From Coemansia sp. RSA 1804 (lineage: Eukaryota; Kickxellomycota; Kickxellomycetes; Kickxellales; Kickxellaceae), in contig JANBTH010000023.1 of the NCBI GenBank assembly GCA_027578815.1, forward strand, positions 1 through 55,810: 55,810 nucleotides of DNA, read 5' to 3'. The first letter of the stretch is position 1. Each line of letters opens with the position of its first letter. Under the pieces are notes generated by a model. It was not told the origin of the DNA, searched no databases, and worked only from the letters and a program-made list of their open reading frames with translations. This document shows, in pieces, positions 17,987-26,755 of this stretch. The position numbers and the translations under genes are program-made.

Positions 17987-20614
17987 TCATATCTGCGGAT
18001 ACGAGTGACGGGGAAATAAAGTATCGAACAATTCAACATCCTGCATGATGTCGCCGGCATCAACAAAGAGCCGACACATGTCAGGCGGCAAACCCTGCGT
18101 GGCACGAAGGTACCGTTTCCACAGCAGCAGGCGGCGACTATTGCGCGCCAGCTGCGCCTCGGAGGGCGGCGGCTCGGGAATATTGAGAGCGCTGAAGGAC
18201 AAGGCTGATTGCATGGTCCCCTGTCTGCTATTGTTGCTGTTGCTGCTGCTGCTGCTGAAGCTGGTCGCCTGGCCATTGCCAGCAGCAGAAGTGCCGCCAA
18301 TATGAGGAGGAACAGAAGAAAAAGCAGGAGGAGGCATCTGGCCAGGCATGCCAGCGTTGCCATTGTTGCTTGCCGAGGGATCGGCAGCAGCAGACGCAGC
18401 CGCCACCATTGCGGCGTGATGGTGCACAGCGTCGGGGATGGCTTCGTAATCGATGATGTGCATGTTCTGCTGGACGGTTGGCATGAAGGTGCGCGCATAG
18501 CGGATGAAGCTGCGGGTAGGCGCCACGTAGAACTGCTGTGCGTAGAACGCCATCCACTCCTGCGCCTGCTCGCGCAGCTCGTTGATCTTGGCCTCGATCC
18601 GCTCGGCCGTGGTTGCGTCATCGAACATGGACTGCTGCTGGGACTGCTGCTGGGACTGTTCGGACTGCTGTTGCTGGAGCGATTTCCGTGGCGGGAGCAT
18701 GGGCGGAGTTGGTTGCTGGTTGGTTTGTCTGCTTGTGGGTGCGCTGGAGTTGGTGAATGTGCGCGCAGGCTTTGGGGGCGGATTACCGGCCAAAGGGCGC
18801 ATGATGGGCGCGCTGGATTTGGTGCGCAGATGTGCAGGCTTAGGAGGGACCGGCGGCGGAGGCGTCAGCGAGCCAGCAGTTGCCTTGCCATTGAGGGGAG
18901 ATTGCACAGCAGCAGAGGCTTCATCGTGGAGACCAATAAGATCGGCCTCGACGACACTCGACCTGTTGCTGCCGCTGCCTCCGCTTCCATTAACGTCGCT
19001 GCCGGTGTTGTTCTGCGGCAAAGAAGAGTCTTTGTCCAGGGGCTGCACAACACCCAATGGAATCACGCCAGAGTTGACGCTCTTGTTGCCAGCCGCATCG
19101 ACATCAGTAGTAACGGAGGCCACGCTCATCGGCGCAAACAGATCGCGGATATAGATGCGAAGCACGCGTCCCGGGAATGAGCGAGCAAGCTCCGCATACG
19201 TCTCCAGATCATGCTCGCCGCAATCGCCAACCAGAACAAACTTCCTCTCGGGGAATGTGCGGAACAGCAGCCCTATTGTGTCGCGCTTGAGCTGGGGCGT
19301 GCCGGTGTAGTTTTTGATGGAAAGCAGGTCGTTCGGGTCAAAGGAGCGGAGATGCGCGCTTCCTGGCGGGAACTTGTGGCGATGGAAGAAGCCATCCAGG
19401 GTCGGATACAGCTGCCAGGGACTGTTGCTGACGTAATGGAACTCTGCGCCCTGCTGGTACCAAAGACGATAGAGCGCAGCCATGCCCGGAACCGCCAGCA
19501 GGGGCCGCGCAAACGCAGTCTCCAGCACAATGCGCTTCTCGGCAGTGATGTTTGACGCCTTGATTGTGTCGTCAATGTCGGAGACCACAGAGATTCCGCG
19601 TGGCTCAACCAGGTGCGCGAGTCCCGTGATCACCCGATGATCGGGCCACCCGTACAGCTTGCCGCGCAACTCGATTACGCGCCGCCGCTCGCCGCCCTTC
19701 TCGTCTGGGTCGTTGTCCTGCGGATAGCTCTGCGTGAGCCACTCGAGCTCGTTGTAGCCCAGAAGAACCTCGCCCTTGAATGAGCCCTCGTCAAGCACCA
19801 GGTTCTGCCACGAGAATGCGTCTATCTGCAGCGCCTTTTGGATGATTGTGGGTGCGACGCCTGTGTATTGGGCGTCGCGGATTTGCTGTGCGCGGGCGCT
19901 GAGTGTGTGGTTTCTAGAGTTGCTGCTGTTCATAAAGTTTTCACTGTTGCTATTGTGACTGCTGCTGCTGTTGCTGCTGTTATTGGTGGTATTTCTGGCA
20001 CCATCAGAGGGCGCGGCAGGGTCAAAGCGCGAGGTGAGCACAATAGGCGCATCCAGAAGGCTAACCGGTGGAGCGTGCGCATGCGCATGAGCGGAATCCG
20101 ACACCGGGCGACCACGAGAGGCCGGGCCACCATCGTCTCTGCTACTGATGGTGGTGTGGAGCTCAAACGGAGCGGGCTCCGAGATCCCAGCCATCGCGAC
20201 CTTGATCAGATCAGTGGACGTCGGACTGCCGGCAAACAGATACGACACGCGGTCCACCAGCATCCTGTCGGGGTCGCCGCCGGCCGGAATGCGGATGAAC
20301 TTGCGAATCAGCGCCGCGGAGAGACGGACCCGCCGTGTTGAGGGGTTGCGGCAGAACGCCCATCCGCGCACCTGCACCCGCCAGACCTTCAGCTGCTCGT
20401 CGCGGTACGCGTATGTCGGAAACAGGAGCACCTCTTCCACCGGCGCTGGCGGCGCTGCTGATGCTGCTGCTGCTGCTGCTGTTTGTGTGCTGCCACTTCG
20501 GGCTCCGACGTCATTGCTTCCGTTACTACCGCTGCTGCCGCTGCTGGCACCATACTGCGACCACAGGTCCCGCAGCTTGGTCTTCACGCTGTCGAAATCC
20601 TTTTGGTATGACAT
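17987..20614 (-). CDS. APP1: App1-like Mg2+-dependent phosphatidate phosphatase
   Basis: An 875-residue member of the App1 family (conserved catalytic domain formerly DUF2183). The yeast enzyme hydrolyses phosphatidate to diacylglycerol at cortical actin patches and is linked to endocytosis. The N-terminal part (about 55-330) has the family blocks VLLFPTYAYRDE and WRVQVRGWAF. The HAD-like catalytic motif DIDDT is at 346-350, followed by GMAALYRLWYQQGAEFHYVSN and ERKFVLVGDCGEHD. The C-terminal third is Pro/Ser/Gln-rich, with PPPPVPPKPAHL, PPKPARTF and PPMLPPRKS segments that look like SH3-binding sites, consistent with recruitment by actin-patch SH3 proteins. Longer than yeast App1 (587 residues) owing to low-complexity inserts. 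The start at 20614 (MSYQKDFDSVKTK) is preferred over an in-frame ATG at 20701 that would add 29 hydrophobic residues unlike the family. Confidence 0.93.
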   Translation of the reverse strand: MSYQKDFDSVKTKLRDLWSQYGASSGSSGSNGSNDVGARSGSTQTAAAAAASAAPPAPVEEVLLFPTYAYRDEQLKVWRVQVRGWAFCRNPSTRRVRLSAALIRKFIRIPAGGDPDRMLVDRVSYLFAGSPTSTDLIKVAMAGISEPAPFELHTTISSRDDGGPASRGRPVSDSAHAHAHAPPVSLLDAPIVLTSRFDPAAPSDGARNTTNNSSNSSSSHNSNSENFMNSSNSRNHTLSARAQQIRDAQYTGVAPTIIQKALQIDAFSWQNLVLDEGSFKGEVLLGYNELEWLTQSYPQDNDPDEKGGERRRVIELRGKLYGWPDHRVITGLAHLVEPRGISVVSDIDDTIKASNITAEKRIVLETAFARPLLAVPGMAALYRLWYQQGAEFHYVSNSPWQLYPTLDGFFHRHKFPPGSAHLRSFDPNDLLSIKNYTGTPQLKRDTIGLLFRTFPERKFVLVGDCGEHDLETYAELARSFPGRVLRIYIRDLFAPMSVASVTTDVDAAGNKSVNSGVIPLGVVQPLDKDSSLPQNNTGSDVNGSGGSGSNRSSVVEADLIGLHDEASAAVQSPLNGKATAGSLTPPPPVPPKPAHLRTKSSAPIMRPLAGNPPPKPARTFTNSSAPTSRQTNQQPTPPMLPPRKSLQQQQSEQSQQQSQQQSMFDDATTAERIEAKINELREQAQEWMAFYAQQFYVAPTRSFIRYARTFMPTVQQNMHIIDYEAIPDAVHHHAAMVAAASAAADPSASNNGNAGMPGQMPPPAFSSVPPHIGGTSAAGNGQATSFSSSSSNSNNSRQGTMQSALSFSALNIPEPPPSEAQLARNSRRLLLWKRYLRATQGLPPDMCRLFVDAGDIMQDVELFDTLFPRHSYPQI

Positions 20615-21310
20615 TTGGTGCGAATGAACAAAGGAATGAAAAAAAGGAATATGATAATATACAAGAATTTGGACACACAAGATAAAGAAATAGGACAACA
20701 AGAAAAAAGGACAAAAAGAATTTAAATAAAAAGAGTAAAGGAGAACATTGCTTTGCTCTGCTATGCTTTACGCCGACCGCTCACCACCTCTTTAGTGGTT
20801 TATATGCTTTGTATAGAAGGAATGAGCTTTTTCTTTGGTTGTTATTGACGCTATTTTATCTTCTAAGAAAATGTGAATTGAGAAGAAAAAAAGCAGTGGA
20901 GTATGAAATAAAGAGAGAGAGAGAGAAAAGGGTGGGCTGCCTGGGGGGGAAAGGGGGAACAATAAAGGCGGGATATATGCATGTGTTTTTTATTTGCTTT
21001 TCATGTCCCAAATATGTCACTGAAGATTGACAACAAGCAACACACGCATTGAGTGCATGCGCATACATTGAATGCGCGTATAGAAAACGATACATATAAA
21101 CGTCGTCCGCATGCGGGCTGGTACGTGCGGAAGCCGAAAGCCGGGCCTTCTTCGCGCTGTGCTTGTTCCATTCCATTTCATTTCATTTCATTTTTCCGTT
21201 TCACTCAGTTATTCACATACGCGCATCCATCACGAGATGGCGGGGATTGTGAGGCTAGCCGTGTTATGTGGCCTTGTCAATAACAACAATAATCTACAGT
21301 TGACGCTCAG
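20615..21310. other. AT-rich intergenic region
   Basis: Promoter side of the App1-like gene (- strand) and 3' side of the second protease gene (- strand). Notable only for GA-rich runs (20900-20960) and a TTTCA-type pentamer repeat at about 21171-21195. No gene recognised. Confidence 0.45.
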
Positions 21311-22434
21311 CTACAAAAAGATATACTGGCGGCTGACTAGCACGAGAAGCAGCGCAGCCAGAAGAACAGACTGCACGCCCAGCTCTCCCGACGACGGGCC
21401 CATGCGCAGGCCACGTGCGGCCAACGAGTGGCGAGCTCCGCCATCGGGAAATGACGACATCTACGCAGCAGACAGAGAGAGAAAAGAAGATAAGCAGGGA
21501 AGATGTATAATAATGCGGGATTCGCTTATAACAAGCCATCTGGAGCAGCTAACTCCACAGCCTCGGTAGCCTTCGGCTGCCTCGGATTCTCGATACTTAC
21601 CAGCCGGTCAAACTGCACGGGCTCCTCGAGCTGGTGGCGCGTCAGGCCAGTGGCGTTGGTGATGAAGTCGTGGAAGTAGGCGACATGCGTGCTGAATCCG
21701 AAGCCGGTGGGATCGGCGCAGGGAGGATGCGAGTCGTGCACGGTGTTGTCGCCAAACGAAGTCAGCGCAACCAGCCGCGCGCGCTGTGGCCGGGCACCGC
21801 GCCGTCCGGATCCGGCCGACTCGTCAGCAATGACGGCTGGCGCGCCGCTGTCGCCGCTGCACTCGTCGCGGAGGCCGCCGCCGGTGGCAGTGCACACAAA
21901 CGGCCCGTCGCTGGACCGGAAGGCGCTGTCTACGCCGCGACACGCCTGCGGAGATGCCACGGCCAGCGCGACAGCGTTGAGCACGGAGGAGGTGTGCGCG
22001 TCGGGAGCATTGGAGGTCACGCCCCAGCCCATTGCGGTCAGACCCAGACCGCCGCGCACGGGCCCGAAGTAGACAGGCACGCGGTGCGCCTGCCGCGACT
22101 CGCCGATTGCGTGGGCGCCAACCACCACGACGGCGATGTCGTTGGCTAGCGTGTGAGAGTCAAACGCAGGATGCACATGCACTGCCACCGCGCGAGTCGT
22201 GCGTTGGCGCGCAGAGTGCGCGTGGCCGAATCCGATGCGCACAGCGTCGGGCGCTGGCGCTCGGTGCACGCAGTGCGCGGCAGTCACGATGTGCTGCGCC
22301 GAGAGAAGCGAGCCGCCGCACACCGCGTGCCAGCCGGGCCGCGTCTCGATGCTTAGGCGCACCGCAAACGGATAGTCGTGTGCGCTGCCGGCAGGTTCGC
22401 CGCCGACGATGGGACGGAGCTGGCCGAATGACAT
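21311..22434 (-). CDS. Second trypsin-like serine protease, spliced, with GPI-type C-terminal tail; N terminus unresolved
   Basis: Exons 22434-21601 and 21460-21311 join in frame across a 140-base intron with a perfect GTAAGT donor and a pyrimidine-rich TGCTGCGTAG acceptor, giving 327 residues. The S1 triad is H54 (TAAHC), D99 (NDIAV) and S196; D190 is the trypsin S1 aspartate. The usual GDSGGP reads GDSGAP. The spliced second exon supplies a polar spacer and a hydrophobic C-terminal tail (VLLAALLLVLV), the same layout as the protease at 4913-6115. If the intron is retained, translation stops at 21526 and gives a soluble form. From the first ATG of the frame (22434) the mature start PIVGG is at residue 8, leaving no room for a signal peptide. 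A 5' exon or a frame break upstream is therefore likely; a hydrophobic PALFALLLF stretch lies just upstream in another frame. Confidence 0.85.
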
Positions 22435-22733
22435 GAAGGCGGAAGAGGAGTAGCGCAAAGAGTGCCGGTGAATGGCATACGAGAGCGGGATGTGCTGGGG
22501 AAGCTCGGCAGGAAAGGGAGAAGCAGAATTTCAAACCTCGGCCGCTGCTCTCCTGCAGCGCAGGCAACCGAGCGCAGCAGAGGCAGACGGATTGGCGGGC
22601 TAGAACGCGCCCAGCATTGCTATCGTCATTAGTCGTGTTGCGGGAAACAAGAAGGGTGGAAAAGGACCAGGAAGCAATACTAGCGAAGAAACAGAAATAC
22701 AACTAGCTGGATGGGAAAAGCAATCAACAGCAA
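22435..22733. other. Gap between second protease and the RhoGAP gene, probably holding the protease signal-peptide exon
   Basis: GC-rich on the protease side. On the - strand an ATG at 22702 starts a hydrophobic leader (MYFCFFASIASWSFSTLLVS), and another hydrophobic stretch ends near 22440. Either could be the missing secretion signal after splicing or a frame correction. No join could be fixed. Confidence 0.35.
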
Positions 22734-24633
22734 TCACGGCGGCGTTCCAGAGCGGGCGATAGCCGCGAGAACGCGCGAGGCGGCATCTTCCCCGCCAACG
22801 GCTTCGCTCTCGTCTTCTCCTCCGCCGTCGGCCCCCGCGCAGAGGTCGCTGATCTCGGCGGCAAACACCGCGCCAAACGCCTGCACCATAATCTGCACCG
22901 CGCCGCCAACAGTCGCCGCCGCCGGGCCCGCCGCGCACATCGCAACATCCTCGGCCGGATCCGCCGACCGCGCCAGATTCGGCGCCCAAACAACCGCCAG
23001 GCTGTACGCCGTCATCCGGTTGCGCGCCTCGTTGCGCGCCACGGCGTGCAGCAGCGCAAACGTCCCGCACAGCGCGTGCCGCGTTGCCCTGCTGAGCGGC
23101 GCAACGATTTCCTCGCGCACGTACCGCGTCCGCATCTCCTCCATGCGCGCCCGCAGCTCCTCCGCGTCCGCCTCCGTGTCCGCATCCGCCTCCGTGTCCG
23201 CATCCTTGCCGACTCTGGCCACCGGCAGCGCACGCACCGCCGCGTATCCGCCGCCAAACACGGCGTCGGGCAGCTCGCGGAAAAACACCTTCAGCAGCAC
23301 CGCCGCCACATGCACGCCCGCCGCCTCCAGATCCACCGCCTGGCCGCGGCTGTATCTGAGCTTCGCCGCCCGCAGCGCTGTTGACGGCGGCGACCTGCGG
23401 AACAGGCCTTCGGTGTCCAGTCCGTTGCGCCAGAGATACGCGATGCACTCGCGCAGCACCCGCGGCAGCAGCGTCCCGCCAGCCCTGCCTCTCTGTGTCT
23501 CTGCTTCTGCTTCTGCTGCCATCAGCTTGTCCAATGCCACGCCAAACGCCTGGCTTTCTGCCGCCTCTGCTGCTGTCTCGTCATCCTCTCTCTCGCCCGA
23601 CATGCGCCGCGGCTGCGTCTGCCCGCCTTTACTCTCCATCTTCAAGTTGTATCTATGGTGGTAGAAAAGCATGCTTTGTTTTCCTGCCTCCCCACACACA
23701 CAGTCAGTTAAGCGTACGGTACGGTACGTGTTGTGTTGTGTGCGAGATTTCGTGTACGTGGGAAGCGGTTGAGATATGGCAAGTAAAAGCGAAATTGCAA
23801 CGGATGGCTGTTAGTATTGGTAGTAGTGGTGGCAGTGGTAGCTTGTGCAATAGGAAATATATCTCCCAATAACGTGTACTAGCTTGTGGGGGAGAATAGA
23901 ATCTAATAGAGCAAGGTGGGGGGGAAGAGTAAGAAATGTGTGGGGAAAGGGTATTTGCTGCTGCTGCTATTGCCAGGCTTAGCCCAAGTTATAGTATCTG
24001 TCTGGATGCAGAGCAGTGATATTAAAAGTCTCTGGACCACCGTTACAGATGCTATACGCAAATAAAAAAGTACAAGAGTATTGCAGTATCAAGATGCTCA
24101 AAAAAAAGAAAGAGGGAAAAAACGCGAATATCGAAATTATGCAAAAAGCAGAATAACAAGGTAAATAGAGACGACCCTGCCGTAATATCCCCAAGAGTTC
24201 TAGATGCAGGGTGTTTTTTCCCTCTTGACAAACAGGAAATGAAATGAAATGAAGTGTGAAAAAGGGAGGGTCGTGTGCCCCCATGAACAAAAAAAGCCGA
24301 CTTCTTTTTGAAAAGAAAGATAAAGGAAACAACCGACGATCGTCACACTTCCATGAGCAAATAAAGAAAAAAAGGAAAAGCGTGGATAAGGGGTCACATG
24401 CAATAACGACGACGAACATCACAGCAAACATGAAAGAATAAGAAGAAGAAGAGCAAGTTATCTTTCTTGACAAGAGGGGGAAACCAAGGAGAAATACTCC
24501 AGACCTTACCTGTAGACTGGCTCTGGCACGCTGATCTGACTAAGCGGCACGAGCCCCGCCAGCTGCGACAGCGTATCCACCCACGTCACCTTGGCGAAGA
24601 ACTTTGGACTACTCAGCCGCCGCTTGTTGTTGA

Positions 24634-24676
<43 letters not shown>

Positions 24677-24782
24677 GCCCAGTTTCCGGTCATCCAGCGA
24701 GTATCGCCCAGCAGCAGCCGTTGTCAATAATTGCCCCGATTCCATTCTCCGCGCAGTTGTCGCCAACGACGAGGAAGATGAA

Positions 24783-24831
<49 letters not shown>

Positions 24832-26148
24832 CCGATGCTCCGTGAGGCCCCTCGTCAAACGAAAGCGACCGTCGTCCAATGCGGTGTAGAAACGAGGTGA
24901 TTCCAACAGCCATTTTCCATACACAGTAGCAGATATAGAAGAAAGGAAATACACCGCACAGGAAAGAAAGGTGGAGATGTTTGTTGTTGTTGTTATAAGT
25001 GCTAATGTTACAATACCAAATAAAAGAAATGAAGGTGCGGGAGTGTCTTTTCCTTAAACTGGATATTGGCAACAACAAAAAAAGAAAAGGATGGTTGCAG
25101 TTGGTTTTGTTTTATCTCTATCGGGGAAAATAAATAATAGAAGGAAGCAAGAGCGGGGAGAATAGAAGAAGGGGTTCAAACTGCTCCAAGCCATGAGCGG
25201 GCGGTGGAATGATGCCTGTGCTTATTCACAAAAGAAAAGAAGTACGAAACCAGGCCCGGAATCCAAAACCCACATCCAAAATCCACAGCACAGTAGCCAA
25301 AGCAAGTGGGAGAGAGAGAGAAATAAAGGAAGAAAAGAGAGGCTTTTACTTCTTCAGCTTCTTTTCTGGAGCTGCTTAATTTTTTTCTTCTCCTTGTTGT
25401 TGATGCCATTTGCTTGGACGCATGAAAACCGTGGCTGACAAGCAGCCGCCACACACCAGACTCTTTCTTCCCCCGCCGCTTCATCTTTTCTCCATCCGTC
25501 TTTCTTTTCCTCCGCCATATGCATGAATGGAAGCTGCACAGACCCAAGAGCAGGAAAAAGGGGGAAACAAAGCATAGCGAGACATGACATGGCAACAACA
25601 ACAAAAGTGTTCGAACGGGTATTTCTCTTCTTTATTCTAACTTACCTCACAATGCGTCCCAGAACCTGGAGCAACATCTTTGACCACATTGACGGATGCA
25701 CCACATACAGGTTCTTGACGTTCTTTCTGTACTTCCGGTCGAGTCTGCGGTACGCCTTGCTCATCCACTGCCACCCGGGCGCATTCGTAGCCCCGCTGGT
25801 AAACAGCACCACCGTATAGTCGTTCTCCACAAACTCATCCAGCCGGAATATGATCAGATTAAGCATCCGATCGTAATCCGCTTCCTTTGTGCTGGGCAGA
25901 TTGCATGCGCAGAACACAACCATCGGCTTGCTTTCAAAGTCTACGCCGGCCTGGAATATCACATGCGTGTTCACGTACTCCAGTAGCCGTCCGTTATCGT
26001 CACCCTGCATCACCGATGCCTTGAACTCTGCGTACGTCAGCTGCTCCTCTAACGCTGCCAGGCCGCGCGAATCCAGACTCCCTGCGCTGTACCTTGCTGC
26101 CCGCTCAACTATCGCCTTCATCCTCCACTGCCTGTACTGCTCTTCCAT
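22734..26148 (-). CDS. ARHGAP1/Ecm25-like protein: BCH (CRAL-TRIO-like) domain plus RhoGAP domain, spliced
   Basis: Three separate frames join into one gene. Exon 1 (26148-25646) encodes a BCH/CRAL-TRIO_2 domain (MVVFCACNLPS, ENDYTVVLFTSGA, NLYVVHPSMWSKMLLQVLGRIV) and ends at a GTAAGT donor. Exon 2 ends at 24510 before a GTAAGG donor and carries SPKFFAKVTWVDTLSQLAGLV, the direct BCH continuation in human ARHGAP1. Exon 3 (23652-22734) begins after ACCATAG, restores PVYRYN and encodes the RhoGAP domain, with the arginine finger in GLFRRSP, then LLKVFFRELP and NRMTAYSLAVVWAPNLA. All joins are in phase. The 5' border of exon 2 is ambiguous: an acceptor at 24608/24611 restores the uninterrupted domain (GRIV-SPKFF), while one at 25001 would insert about 130 residues with poly-Ser and poly-Asn. 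Expected role: Rho/Cdc42 GTPase activation and lipid or small-GTPase binding in polarity. The ATG at 26148 follows an in-frame stop. Confidence 0.85.
24624..24677 (-). repeat. (GTT)n microsatellite, poly-Asn in one possible exon
   Basis: A near-perfect trinucleotide run, encoding poly-Asn on the - strand if the long form of exon 2 (or an internal start at 24913) is used; otherwise it is intronic and sits just upstream of the inferred acceptor. Confidence 0.9.
24774..24831 (-). repeat. (GAT)n microsatellite, poly-Ser in one possible exon
   Basis: A long GAT/ATC run encoding about 20 serines on the - strand in the same open frame as the Asn tract. Likely to vary in length. Confidence 0.9.
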
Positions 26149-26755
26149 GATTTAACCACGCACAAGCAAAGAACCCGTAAAGAAAAAATAAAATAAATAA
26201 AGTAGGGAGGCCGGGAATGTGTGAAATGTACAAACAAGCAGTAAGCACGTAATATATTGTAGCTGTGAGTTAGTCTGGTGTGAATATGCCTTTTTCTGCT
26301 TTGGTTTCGGCGCTGATGTGGATTTGAAATGTAAAAGTAAATGGGAAAATAAAGATGAAAGAAAAAAGAAAAAAGTGGAAAGGCGGAATTGCAAGGTAAG
26401 GAAAGTAGAAAAAACAAGGAATTTTATTATCAGAATCAGTCTGTTTTTTTACATATTTGATTTCGTCACTGCCTTTTTTGCTCATTTTTGGCGTGTTCAT
26501 TTTAGATTATTTAGCTTGTTTGCTGGATTTGCCAAGGCTTCGCGCTTCTTTGATTGATGATGTTGCGCCAAGAAATGCCATAGACAACATTAATCATGTG
26601 GTGGTGCCCCATAGACTACAATATGTTTTCTAGAATTCGAGAAATCATACATCAAACTAACACGCAATTTTTTGCTTGTTTATAATTCTTTTCTTTTTTT
26701 GACAATAGCAAATATTACAAGTTGTACTTTTCCAATACAGAAGGACACAAATAGA
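26149..26755. other. Divergent promoter region between the RhoGAP gene and SART1
   Basis: AT-rich, with a GAAAAAAG-type purine run and a poly-T/CT run just before the SART1 start. An AATACAG at 26731-26740 could be a splice acceptor if SART1 has an upstream exon. No coding segment resembling the SART1 N-terminal HIND motif was found here. Confidence 0.45.

Noticed and set aside
21111..21569. 152-codon + strand frame overlapping the second protease 3' exon
   Set aside because: Lies antisense to the spliced GPI-tail exon and has no recognisable domain.
24624..24831. CRISPR-like or satellite array
   Set aside because: Pure trinucleotide microsatellites with no spacers; this is a eukaryotic contig.
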